From Actinoplanes sp. DH11 (lineage in GTDB: Bacteria > Actinomycetota > Actinomycetes > Mycobacteriales > Micromonosporaceae): a stretch of DNA of 64,000 nucleotides. The position numbers and the translations under genes were made by a program. Positions 33,655 to 42,005 of the stretch are shown here, in pieces. Within the stretch, counting starts at the first letter, position 1. Each line of letters begins with the position of its first letter. The stretch spans positions 78,279-142,278 of the forward strand of contig NZ_JAHWGU010000023.1 of the NCBI RefSeq assembly GCF_020873875.1, read 5' to 3'. The notes under the pieces were generated by a model that searched no databases, was not told the DNA's origin, and saw only the letters and a list, made by a program, of their open reading frames with translations.

Positions 33655-36600
33655 GTGGCGACGACGAACGCGTACGTGAAACCGGAGAGCGTGCTCGCGC
33701 GCACCGCACGCGAGATGGTCGAGGCACACACCGGCACACCCGGCGCCACCGCATGCCCCACCTGCGGCGAACGCCTGCCCTGCCGGATAGCCCAGTCCGC
33801 CGCCGAAGTCCTCGCCGCCGCCGGCCTGGCCGAAGCCTCCGGCCTGCTCGCGGCCGCCTCCCCGCAGCCAGCACCCGCGACGTCGTTCGCGCCCTCTGCC
33901 TTGCTTTCGCCTGCCGCCTCCGCCTCGGGCCCGTCCGCTCCTGCGGCCTCCGTCTCGGGCCTTCCCTCTCCTGCTGCCCCCGGCTCGGACCCGTCCTCTC
34001 CTGCTGCCTCCGTCTCGGGCCTCTCCTCGCCGGCCGTGCCGTCGTCCTTGCCGCCCTGGGTTGTTCCGGGCCTGACGGAACCGCCCCCGTGGCGTGCCCC
34101 GGACGCTGACGTCCCCGATCCCACGTGGCCGCCGCCGGAGAGCCCGTCCGGAACCGTGCCCCCGGTGCCCGACCCGGCCACTCCGCTATGGCTCCCGGGG
34201 CCGGGCGGCGGCCATTCCACGCTGCCCGCGCCCGCTCGCAGCCCGGGTGCCGCAGACACCCCGCTGCCCTGGCCACCAGAGCCCTCATCTGCCAGTTCCG
34301 ACATTCCTCACATCGGGCGGCGCCGAGCGGAAGGGCGCGCGTCGCTGCCGCCGGCCGTCTCCTCGCCCGCCGGCCCGCCGTCCGCCGAGCTGCCGTCCGT
34401 CGGCCTGCCGTCCGCCGAGCTGCCGTCCGCCGACCCCGGCATCTCGTTCGGCCGCGTTCCTGGCGCTGGCCCTGGTCACGTGCCGTCGTCTCCGGGCCCG
34501 CTGTCGTCGTCCCCGGGCCCGATTCCGTCCGGGCCACACCCGGGAGCGCACTCCGGGCCGGGTGCAGACCTGGCTGGCGGCGGTGTTTTCCCCGCAGGGA
34601 CGGTCGTCCCGTCCTCCGGTCCGGCCCCATCGTCCGGCCAGGTCGCGCCGGCTCCGGAAGCTGCCGCTTCGGCAGGCGTGCCGCTCCCGCCGGCACCCGG
34701 CTCGGGCACGGTGATTCCGCCGCTTCCGACTGCCGCCGCGCCCAGGCCCTCAAGTACCACCGCCAGCGCCGCCCCCGGCGCCGGCCTCGTGCCGAACGCA
34801 GGTGCCGCCCCGGGCGCCCTGCCTGCCCATGGTGCCGAAACGCCCGGTATGTCACATCCGGCAGCAGGTGCGCCGACCTTCGTGTCCTCACCGGATGCGT
34901 CGTCCGTCGCCCCTGCCGAACAGCCCTCTCCGTCCGGTCTGCCGGCTTCCATGCGGATTCCAGGCACGTCGTCCCCAGGCGTGTCGGCGCCTGGCATGTC
35001 AGTCCCGGGCGTGTCGGCTCCTGGCATGTCAGCTCCAGGCGTGTCGGCACCCGGCATGTCAGCCTCGAGCGTGTCGACCTCGGGCATGGCGTATCCAGGC
35101 CTGTCGATGCCGGGCATGCCGCCCTCGCCGGCAGGTATGTCGGCTTCCACGCCCGGCGCGCCTTCGCCGGCAGGTACGCCGGCTGCTGTTCCCGGCATGC
35201 CATCGTCGGCGGCGTCCCCACCCGGTATGCCGCCCGCGTCGGCAGGCTTGTCGGCCTCCGTCTTCGCGCCTGGGATCCCGGCTCCCGAGCCCTCTGGGCC
35301 GGCACCCGGTGGGGCGGCTCCCGCGCACGGTCTTTCGGCCTCCGCGTTCGGCCTTGCGGCGCCGGCCGCTACGCCGGGGGCGCCGGCCGCTACGCCGGGG
35401 GCGCCGGCCGCTACGCCGGGGCTGCCGGCCGCTAAGCCGGGGGCGCCGTCGTCTGGCGCCATCGCCCCAGCGCCGGAAATGCCGGATCCCGCGTCCGGTA
35501 TGCCGGTTCCCGCGCCTGGCATGTCGGGGTTTGTGCCGGGTGTGGCGATTGCGGCGCCCGGGATGTCCGCGCCGGCGCCCGGCATGCCGCCTGCTGGGCC
35601 CGCGATGCAGCAGCCCGCCGCGCCCAGCCTGCCGGGCTATGCGCCGGGCGCTTTCGATGCCCCGGCGAACCCGCCGCTCGACGACCTGGACGCGTTGATG
35701 CGGCAGCCGCCTCTCTACAGTCAGCAGAACAGTCCGCTGGACGCGCCGCGGTTTCCGCGCTCGGCGCGTACCGCAACGTCGGCTCAGGGCGGCATCGGTC
35801 TTCCGGCCGAGCCGCGCGGGATGCCGGCTGCGGCCTACGGCGCCCCGGATGCACGCGCAGGCCAAGCCGAGCCGGCCGACTTCCTGCCGTCCGCCGCGAT
35901 GCTCGCCCGCGCCGCCAGCCCGCAGCCCCTTGCGCCCAACGTTGCCGGCGCACCCGGCCTGGCCGCCGGTTCCGGCCTGGCCGGCGCAGTAGGCTTGCCG
36001 GGCGGATCTGGCCTGTCCGGCGCAGCGGGTCTGCCCGGCGGCTCCGGCCTTCCCGGGGGCACGAACGCTGCCGGTGCGGCAGGCCCCGCCGGAGGGACGT
36101 CGTCGCCCGCAAGCACCGGTATGCCGGGGGGAACGTCCCTGGCAGCAGGCGCCGGAGCGGCCGGGGTGGCGACTCCGGCGGCAACTGCCGGTCCGGACGG
36201 GGGGATGGCATCGGCTGGATCGGGTTTGCCTGCCGGGTCGGGCAAACGCCCGCCCCTGCAGGCGCCGGACATGGGGCAGCACCAGACCGCCGGTTCGGGT
36301 GCTGTGCCGCAGGCCACGCAGGGTTCCGGCCTCGGAAGCGCCGCTTCCGGCGCCACCGCACCGGGGATCGCCGCTCCCGGCATCGCCGCTTCGGGCCTGG
36401 CGGCTTCGGGTGCCGCCTTCCCGGGCGCGGCGGCGAATGCCACTCCCGGCGCCGCAGCCTCGTCGCCGGGCGCGGGCTTCGGTGCGAATGCCGCTCCCGG
36501 GGGAAACATCGCTCCCGGTAGCGGGAAAGCCGCTCCCGGTGCCGGGAACGTCACCCGGAACGCGGCACCGGGCGCTGCCAAGCCCGGCAAGCGCCCGCCC

Positions 36601-36885
36601 CTCCAGGCGCCTGACATGGGCCAGCACAACCCCGCAGGCCACCCCGCCCCGCAGGCGCCGGCCCAGCACACCGCAGTGCCGCAGGAATCCGCCGTGGCAC
36701 GCCCGGCGCCGGGCGCAGGGGAGGGCTCCGGCACCGGCGCGCCCGAGGATCAGAGTGCCGCGCCCTCGGGCCTGATGGTCCATCCGGCGCCGGTCACCCG
36801 CCCGGAGCGGCCTGCCGCCGAGGTGCTGGAGGACCCGGCGAGTGCGCCGTCCGGTTTGCCGGGGCGCCGGAACCGAGATGGCTGA
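33655..36885 (+). CDS. Large Pro/Ala/Gly/Ser-rich low-complexity protein
   Basis: A 1076-residue protein of unknown function. Only the first 65 residues look globular: TNAYVKPESVLARTAREMVE, then TACPTCGERLPCRIAQSAAE, with a CPxC...C set that may bind zinc. The rest is disordered Pro/Ala/Gly/Ser sequence with short repeats (GMSAPGVSAPGMSVPGVSA region near 445-490; three ATPGAPA units near 585). It contains a conserved island DDLDALMRQPPLYSQQNS (about 680) and a duplicated motif GKRPPLQAPDMGQH (about 863 and 980). I chose GTG 33655, preceded by GGGGGGCGGA. The composition matches long linkers or scaffolds, and no signal peptide or membrane helix is present. Frame openness across 3.2 kb supports the gene; the sigma-STAS gene follows by 108 bases. 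Confidence 0.68.
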   Translation: MATTNAYVKPESVLARTAREMVEAHTGTPGATACPTCGERLPCRIAQSAAEVLAAAGLAEASGLLAAASPQPAPATSFAPSALLSPAASASGPSAPAASVSGLPSPAAPGSDPSSPAASVSGLSSPAVPSSLPPWVVPGLTEPPPWRAPDADVPDPTWPPPESPSGTVPPVPDPATPLWLPGPGGGHSTLPAPARSPGAADTPLPWPPEPSSASSDIPHIGRRRAEGRASLPPAVSSPAGPPSAELPSVGLPSAELPSADPGISFGRVPGAGPGHVPSSPGPLSSSPGPIPSGPHPGAHSGPGADLAGGGVFPAGTVVPSSGPAPSSGQVAPAPEAAASAGVPLPPAPGSGTVIPPLPTAAAPRPSSTTASAAPGAGLVPNAGAAPGALPAHGAETPGMSHPAAGAPTFVSSPDASSVAPAEQPSPSGLPASMRIPGTSSPGVSAPGMSVPGVSAPGMSAPGVSAPGMSASSVSTSGMAYPGLSMPGMPPSPAGMSASTPGAPSPAGTPAAVPGMPSSAASPPGMPPASAGLSASVFAPGIPAPEPSGPAPGGAAPAHGLSASAFGLAAPAATPGAPAATPGAPAATPGLPAAKPGAPSSGAIAPAPEMPDPASGMPVPAPGMSGFVPGVAIAAPGMSAPAPGMPPAGPAMQQPAAPSLPGYAPGAFDAPANPPLDDLDALMRQPPLYSQQNSPLDAPRFPRSARTATSAQGGIGLPAEPRGMPAAAYGAPDARAGQAEPADFLPSAAMLARAASPQPLAPNVAGAPGLAAGSGLAGAVGLPGGSGLSGAAGLPGGSGLPGGTNAAGAAGPAGGTSSPASTGMPGGTSLAAGAGAAGVATPAATAGPDGGMASAGSGLPAGSGKRPPLQAPDMGQHQTAGSGAVPQATQGSGLGSAASGATAPGIAAPGIAASGLAASGAAFPGAAANATPGAAASSPGAGFGANAAPGGNIAPGSGKAAPGAGNVTRNAAPGAAKPGKRPPLQAPDMGQHNPAGHPAPQAPAQHTAVPQESAVARPAPGAGEGSGTGAPEDQSAAPSGLMVHPAPVTRPERPAAEVLEDPASAPSGLPGRRNRDG

Positions 36886-36905
36886 CAACACGCCCGGCTG
36901 ATCCT

Positions 36906-36931
36906 GTTTGGGGTCATGATGTGTTGGGCAC
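36906..36931 (+). promoter_or_regulatory. Possible SigF/SigB-type promoter of the sigma-STAS gene
   Basis: GTTT, 16 bases, then GGGCAC resembles the GTTT-N15/16-GGGTAT promoters of the SigF/SigB group. It lies 63 bases before the ATG of a sigma factor of that group, so autoregulation would fit. The second element has two mismatches. Confidence 0.35.
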
Positions 36932-36993
36932 TAGCGTGCCGATGGAGAGAGTCACATCCTGCTGCCCGCGATCCGGCTCTGGAAAGGCTTGAT

Positions 36994-38130
36994 ATGTCCT
37001 CGCGGAACCTGGTCGGTGGATCCGCCGACAACACGCTCGAGGACCTCGATGCGGCTGCGGCGTCCTACGCCGAGAAGCGCTCGGCGGCCGGTCATGCCGA
37101 GCTGGAGTCCCTGCGTGAGCAGCTGATCCGCTACTGCCTGCCGTTCGCCGGCCGGCTCGCCCGTCGCTACCGGGGCCGCGGTGAGTACCTGGAGGACCTG
37201 GAGCAGGTCGCCCGGCTCGGGCTGGTCAAGGCGATCGATCGGTACGATCCGGAGCGTGGCTCCTTCACGGCCTACGCGGTGATCACCATCTCGGGGGAGC
37301 TGAAGCGGCACTTCCGGGACCGCACCTGGGGCGTGCACGTTCCGCGCCGGGTGCAGGACCTGAGCCTCGAGGTGGGGCACGCCTCGATGGTGCTGACGAG
37401 CGCGCTCGCGCGTACGCCCACGACCGCCGAGCTCGCGGAGCGGCTCGGCGTGACCGAGGCCGCCGTGCTGGAGGCCGTCGAGTCGGCCGCGGGTTACGCC
37501 CCGGCCTCGTTGAACGCACCGGTGGCCGGCGAGGGCGCCGCCGAGTTCGGTGACCTGATCGGCGGCGTCGACGACGACCTGGAGTCGGTCACCGACAAGC
37601 TGACCGTCACGGACCTGCTGATGCGGCTGCCGTCCCGGGAGCGCCGGATGCTGGCGATGCGGTTCTACGGCAACCGCACCCAGGCGGAGATCGCCACCGA
37701 GCTCGGCATCTCGCAGATGCACGTGTCCCGGCTGCTGAGCCGGGCGCTGGCCTGGCTGCGGGAGGCGATGCTCAGTGACACGCCGCCACGCTGGGAGGGC
37801 GCGGACCGTCCGGTCACCCACGGCATGCAGGTGTCGGTGGACCGGGACGGGGCGTCCGTGGTGGTGCGGGTCCGCGGCGAGGTCGACCGGGACACCGCGG
37901 AGCGGCTGCGGATCGGGTTGCGGCACGCGATCGGTGCGGCCGGCGGCGGTTCGGTTGTCGTTGATGTGGCAGCCGTGCCGCTCGTGGATGCGGCAGGTGT
38001 CGCGGTGCTGGTGGACGCGGTGCACGCGGCGGGTGTGGCGGGCGTGGATCTGTGTGTGAGCAACGCCCAGCCGTACGTCGCTCGCATCCTGGCCGTTTCC
38101 GGCCTGGAGAATGTCCTGCGCCGCTGCTGA
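36994..38130 (+). CDS. SigB/F/G-type sigma factor fused to a C-terminal STAS domain
   Basis: A 378-residue fusion. Residues about 40-265 are a sigma-70 factor of the general-stress group: region 2 YLEDLEQVARLGLVKAIDRY and SFTAYAVITISGELKRHFRD, region 3 TTAELAERLGVTEAAVLEAV, region 4 GNRTQAEIATELGISQMHVS RLLSRAL. Residues about 280-375 form a STAS domain: VVVRVRGEVDRDTAERLRIG, VVVDVAAVPLVDAAGVAVL. The serine that anti-sigma kinases phosphorylate (D-S-x-G) is alanine here (D332-A-A-G). Such a fusion could shield the sigma factor from its anti-sigma factor in cis. AAAGG precedes the ATG. It converges with the STAS-ATPase gene. Both domain calls are strong; the mechanism is inference. Confidence 0.92.
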   Translation: MSSRNLVGGSADNTLEDLDAAAASYAEKRSAAGHAELESLREQLIRYCLPFAGRLARRYRGRGEYLEDLEQVARLGLVKAIDRYDPERGSFTAYAVITISGELKRHFRDRTWGVHVPRRVQDLSLEVGHASMVLTSALARTPTTAELAERLGVTEAAVLEAVESAAGYAPASLNAPVAGEGAAEFGDLIGGVDDDLESVTDKLTVTDLLMRLPSRERRMLAMRFYGNRTQAEIATELGISQMHVSRLLSRALAWLREAMLSDTPPRWEGADRPVTHGMQVSVDRDGASVVVRVRGEVDRDTAERLRIGLRHAIGAAGGGSVVVDVAAVPLVDAAGVAVLVDAVHAAGVAGVDLCVSNAQPYVARILAVSGLENVLRRC

Positions 38131-38213
38131 GCCGCGACCGGAAGGCGCTCGCTGCTGAACCCGCGACCGGAGAAGGCGCTCGCTGCTGAACCCGCGACCG
38201 GAGAAGGCGCTCG
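38124..38213. repeat. 31-bp tandem repeat at the 3' end of the sigma-STAS gene
   Basis: CTGCTGAACCCGCGACCGGA GAAGGCGCTCG occurs exactly at 38152 and 38183; a 28-base variant at 38124 contains the stop codon, and a degenerate unit follows at 38214. The array fills the space between two convergent genes. Confidence 0.88.
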
Positions 38214-38321
38214 CTGCTGAAAGCCCTCAGAAGCGAGCGCTGAGCCGCCCCAAAGAGCACGCGAAAGCACGCGAAAGACGCGAAGCACGCGGAAGCCGCT
38301 GCTGGGAACGCGGCCGCTGAG

Positions 38322-39047
38322 TCACTGCTGCAGGGCTGCCCACACCACTTTGCCGCTCTCCGTGGGCAGCCACCCCCAGCTGTGCGCGACCGCATCGACC
38401 AGCAGCAGCCCGCGCCCGCTCGTGGCCTGCGGCTGGCCCGGCCGCTGCGGCGCCGGTGGGTCCGGGGAGCCGTCCCAGACGGCCAGGTGCAGAAACCGGG
38501 GCCGCAGCGAGACGCGCAGCGTCATCATGGTGTGTGCGTGGTCGACCACGTTGGCCACGAGTTCGGTGGCGATCAGGCTGGCGGGTGCGATCAGATCGGG
38601 CAGGTCCCAGCGCAGGCACGCCTCGGTGGCGACGTTGCGGGCGTGCCGGGTGGAGCCGCTGACCGGCAGCAGGTCCTCACTGATCATCGGCATGGTGAGC
38701 CGGTCGTCACCGAGGTGCTCGTGTGCCGAGACCAGGTCGTCGAAGAGGGGCAGCCGCTGGTACGCCCCGGTGATCAGCAGTTTCCGGGTGTCCGGGGTGG
38801 GCGCGCAGAGCAGCACCGGTGTTCCGGGCCAGCGAGCCGCCTGCCGCAGCACCACGGTGAAGACGGAGAGCGCCAGCGGCTGGTCGACCTCAAGGTCGGC
38901 GAGGTCGATGAGAAGGGCGTCAGGCTGCTCAGCGAGGCATTTGAGCAGTTTTTCACGCAACGAGACGACGTCGGCGAGCCGCAGCGTGCCGGTCGCAGAC
39001 ACGACCAGGGAGCTGCCGTCGGCTCGTACCTCGCACCGGACCGTCAT
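38322..39047 (-). CDS. STAS-HATPase (RsbW-like) fusion protein
   Basis: A 241-residue fusion of a STAS domain (residues 1-110, with VVSATGTLRLADVVSLREKL and ALLIDLADLEVDQPLALSVF) and a GHKL ATPase domain of the RsbW/SpoIIAB kind (about 125-241). The ATPase has the N-box LIATELVANVVDHAHTMMTL, the G1-like LAVWDGSP and SGRGLLLVDAVAHSWGW. Such proteins bind sigma factors or phosphorylate STAS partners. The STAS half lacks the usual phosphorylated serine. GGAGG lies three bases before the ATG. It is the last gene of the CheR/CheB/STAS group and converges with the sigma-STAS gene. Confidence 0.88.
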   Translation of the reverse strand: MTVRCEVRADGSSLVVSATGTLRLADVVSLREKLLKCLAEQPDALLIDLADLEVDQPLALSVFTVVLRQAARWPGTPVLLCAPTPDTRKLLITGAYQRLPLFDDLVSAHEHLGDDRLTMPMISEDLLPVSGSTRHARNVATEACLRWDLPDLIAPASLIATELVANVVDHAHTMMTLRVSLRPRFLHLAVWDGSPDPPAPQRPGQPQATSGRGLLLVDAVAHSWGWLPTESGKVVWAALQQ

Positions 39048-39107
39048 GACCTCCGCCGCCTCATGTCGGGAATCCGCCGCTTACCCCACGATCGGGCGCG
39101 CAAAACG

Positions 39108-40946
39108 TCAGGCTGTCTCCATCACCACGATCGCGCCGTCACCGGCGGCCGGTGCGCCGTCGCGGTGGCGCAGCGGGGTGCAGGCCACCCGGACCTTGAT
39201 CTGACGGCCGCGCCGGTTCACCGCGTCCAGTTCGGTCTCGGCGTAGGTGGCGTCGGTGCCGAGCGCGCCGCGCAGCATCGGCCGGATCAGCTCGATCGGC
39301 AGGCCGATGTCGAGGTTGAGGAAGTGCTGGCCGATCACCTCGGCGGCGCGCAGGCCCCACATGTCCTCGGCCTGCCGGTTCCACATCCGGATCCGCAGGT
39401 CGGGGTCGACCACGGCGACGCCGGCCTGGAGGCTGGTCAGGACGGTCTCGAGGAACGCGTTCGCCTCGTCCAGCTGCCCGGTGCTGATCCGCAGCTGGTC
39501 GTTGATGCTCTGCAGCTCGTCGTTGGTGGACTGGAGTTCCTCGTTCATGGTCTCCAGCTCCTCGTTCGTGGACTGGAGTTCCTCGTTGGTGGTCTCCAGC
39601 TCCTCGACCGTGGACTGCAGCTCCTCGTTCGTCGTCTCCAGCTCCTCGTTCGTCGACTGGAGCTCCTCGTACGCGGCTTCGAGCTGCTGGTTCGCCAGTT
39701 CGAGGTCGTCCTTGAGGCGCCGGGCCGCGGTGACGTCGTGGAAGATCAGGTTGACGCCGAGCAGGCTGCCGTCGGAGCCGCTGAGCGGGCTGATCTGCAC
39801 CTCGATGTGGGCGACCTCACCACCGCGCTGGTACTCGACGTCGCTGACGCGCAGGGTTCGGCGTTCCAGCTGGGCCTGTTCGATGTAGCGGCGCAGCTCG
39901 ACCGGCCGGTACGACACGTCGAGGTCCCGGAAGGGCCGGCCGATGTCGCGCGACGACACCCCGAACAGCCGTTCCAGTGCCCGGTTGGAGAGCGCCACCA
40001 TGCCGTCGGAGGTGAGCGCGAGCTGGGCGAGCGGACTGGCCGCGAACACCTCGTTGCGAAGTTCGTCGAGGCCGGTGACGGCGTCCGGTGCCGGCAGCGG
40101 CGGGTCGGAGTAGATCACTCCGGGCGGCGAGTAGAGGCGCGGGACGCGCCGGAACACCCGCCGCTTCAGGTCGATCGGGGTGAACAGGCTGGAGTGGCTG
40201 AGCAGCATCTCGGCCTTGCCGAGGAAGAGCACCCCGGTCTCGGCCAGCGCGAAGTGCAGCCGGCCGAGGATCTTGGCCTGCGTCTCGGCGTTGAAGTACA
40301 TCAGCGTGTTGCGGCAGGTCAGCAGGTCGATCCGGGAGATCGGGGCGTCCTGCACCAGGTCGTTGCGGCCGAAGATGACCGAGCGGCGCAGATCCTTGCG
40401 GAAGACGAACCGGCCGTTGACCGGCTCGAAGTACGTCTCCAGCAGGTCCGGCGGCAGGTGCTGGACCTCGCGCTCACCGTACGACGCCTGGCGCGCCTCG
40501 TTGAGCTGTTCCTCGTCGACGTCGGTCGCGTAGATCTTCACCCGTTTGCGGAACTCGTCCAGTCCGAGTTCCTCGGCGAGTGCCATGGCGAGGGTGTACG
40601 CCTCCTCGCCGGACGCGCACCCGGCCGACCAGACCCGGATCACCGAGTCGACGGGCTTGGCCGCGATCATCGGCCCGAGTACCTCGGAGCGCAGGTAGTC
40701 CCAGGCGTCGGTGTCCCGGAAGAATGCCGTGACGTTGATCAGGATGGTGTTGAAGAGCGCGGTGAACTCATCCGGGTGCACCTGGAGGTAGTCCAGGTAC
40801 TCCTGGTAGTCACCGGCCTCCACCTGACTCATCCGCCGGTTCACCCGGCGCATCAGGCTTGAGCGCTTGTAACCGGTGAAGTCGAAGCCGCGGGATTCCT
40901 TCAGGTAGACCAGCAATGCCTCGAAATTCGCGTCGGTTCCGTGCAC
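39108..40946 (-). CDS. CheR-type methyltransferase with PAS domains and coiled coil
   Basis: A 612-residue signalling protein. The N-terminal CheR part (about 1-270) has RRVNRRMSQVEAGDYQEYLD, the SAM-binding VIRVWSAGCASGEEAYTLAM, KIYATDVDEEQLNEARQASY and LLTCRNTLMYFNAETQAKIL. PAS-like modules follow (about 310-420 and 510-610). Between them is a heptad coiled coil of ELQSTNEELETTNEELQS type (about 425-490), the signature of CheR/CheB hybrid sensor systems. The usual C-terminal histidine kinase is missing. No chemoreceptor or flagellar gene is seen, so the methylated target is probably not a chemoreceptor. It starts with GTG 40946 and is 21 bases downstream of the CheB-like gene. Confidence 0.92.
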   Translation of the reverse strand: MHGTDANFEALLVYLKESRGFDFTGYKRSSLMRRVNRRMSQVEAGDYQEYLDYLQVHPDEFTALFNTILINVTAFFRDTDAWDYLRSEVLGPMIAAKPVDSVIRVWSAGCASGEEAYTLAMALAEELGLDEFRKRVKIYATDVDEEQLNEARQASYGEREVQHLPPDLLETYFEPVNGRFVFRKDLRRSVIFGRNDLVQDAPISRIDLLTCRNTLMYFNAETQAKILGRLHFALAETGVLFLGKAEMLLSHSSLFTPIDLKRRVFRRVPRLYSPPGVIYSDPPLPAPDAVTGLDELRNEVFAASPLAQLALTSDGMVALSNRALERLFGVSSRDIGRPFRDLDVSYRPVELRRYIEQAQLERRTLRVSDVEYQRGGEVAHIEVQISPLSGSDGSLLGVNLIFHDVTAARRLKDDLELANQQLEAAYEELQSTNEELETTNEELQSTVEELETTNEELQSTNEELETMNEELQSTNDELQSINDQLRISTGQLDEANAFLETVLTSLQAGVAVVDPDLRIRMWNRQAEDMWGLRAAEVIGQHFLNLDIGLPIELIRPMLRGALGTDATYAETELDAVNRRGRQIKVRVACTPLRHRDGAPAAGDGAIVVMETA

Positions 40947-40967
40947 GAGTGGGAACGCTACCGCACG

Positions 40968-41993
40968 TCACCCGATGACGGACGTGCCGGAGGGCCGGGT
41001 GTCGGCGGACGAGGCGGTAGAGCCGAGCCGGGAGATCAGCTCGTGGATCGCCTCTCCGGCGACCTCGGCGTCCTCGGCCATCGACAGGAACTTACGGCCG
41101 TGGTCGCCGGTGCGGCGGGTCTCGGCCATCCGCCGGCTGAGCGCCGCCTTCTCCCGCAGGGTCCGCAGGGCCAGCCAGAGCGCGCCCTCCAAGGCGGAGG
41201 CCTGCTCGTCCAGCAGGCTCTCCGGCGACCAGGCGTGCCCGACGCGGCAGCGGAACCGGGGGATCGGATGCTCCTCCAGCAGGAAGAGACTGCCGCCGCA
41301 GTCGGGGCAGCCGTATCCGGCGGGTGGGGCCAGCCGGTCCGAGGTGATCGGCAGGGAATCGGCGACCGCGACCTCGGCGTCGAGCAGCAGGTCGGGCCGG
41401 GGCAACGGTTCGGGTGGCAGCTCCATGGCGGTGATCCCCGCGAGCAGGCCGCCGATCTTCGCGGCGGGAAGGACATGGTCGGGTGGCAGCCGGTCGCAGG
41501 CGGCCCGGGGCATCCAGGGTGTGATGGCGTCGTCCGGGTCCTGCACCACTGTCACGCCGCCACGGCCGGCGATGGTGGCCAAGCCGGCGGCGCCGTCGTC
41601 GCGAGAACCGGAGAGGACCACGCCGATCGCCCGGCGCCCCACGGACCGGGCCACCGACCGGAACAGCGGGTCGACGGCGGGGCGATGCCCGTTCTCGGCC
41701 GGGCCGCGGCTCAGGCGCAGGTGCCCGTCGAGCAGCAGCAGGTGATGGTCGCCGGGCGCGACATAGATGTGCCCGCCGCGGATCGGCTCACCGTCGACGG
41801 CTGTCGAGGCGGGCAGTGGCCCGCTGCGGCCGAGGATCCCGGGCAGGGCGCTCGGTGCGTCGCGGGGCACGTGCAGGACGACGAGGATCGCGCCGGGGTA
41901 GTCCGCTGGCAGGCCTGCCACCAGGGCTCGCAACGCTTCGACGCCACCGGCGGAGGCCCCGACGGCAACCACGTCGCGATATTCGGTGTTCAC
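40968..41993 (-). CDS. CheB-type methylesterase without receiver domain
   Basis: A 341-residue protein. Residues 1-190 are a CheB catalytic domain: VVAVGASAGGVEALRALVAG with the active Ser, AILVVLHVPRDAPSALPGIL with the His, IYVAPGDHHLLLLDGHLRLS and VVLSGSRDDGAAGLATIAG with the Asp. The response-regulator domain found in chemotactic CheB is absent. The C-terminal part holds CPDCGGSLFLLEEHPIPRFR and CRVGHAWSPESLL, a zinc-ribbon-like segment common in these stand-alone forms. It starts with GTG 41993 and pairs with the CheR-PAS gene; they probably form one reversible modification unit. Confidence 0.91.
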   Translation of the reverse strand: MNTEYRDVVAVGASAGGVEALRALVAGLPADYPGAILVVLHVPRDAPSALPGILGRSGPLPASTAVDGEPIRGGHIYVAPGDHHLLLLDGHLRLSRGPAENGHRPAVDPLFRSVARSVGRRAIGVVLSGSRDDGAAGLATIAGRGGVTVVQDPDDAITPWMPRAACDRLPPDHVLPAAKIGGLLAGITAMELPPEPLPRPDLLLDAEVAVADSLPITSDRLAPPAGYGCPDCGGSLFLLEEHPIPRFRCRVGHAWSPESLLDEQASALEGALWLALRTLREKAALSRRMAETRRTGDHGRKFLSMAEDAEVAGEAIHELISRLGSTASSADTRPSGTSVIG

Positions 41994-42005
41994 CTGTTCA
42001 CCTGC

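Noticed and set aside
35059..36891. Minus-strand and other-frame open reading through the giant low-complexity gene
   Set aside because: Arg/Gly/Ala-rich shadows. The plus frame from 33655 has a ribosome binding site, a plausible CPxC head and motif repeats.
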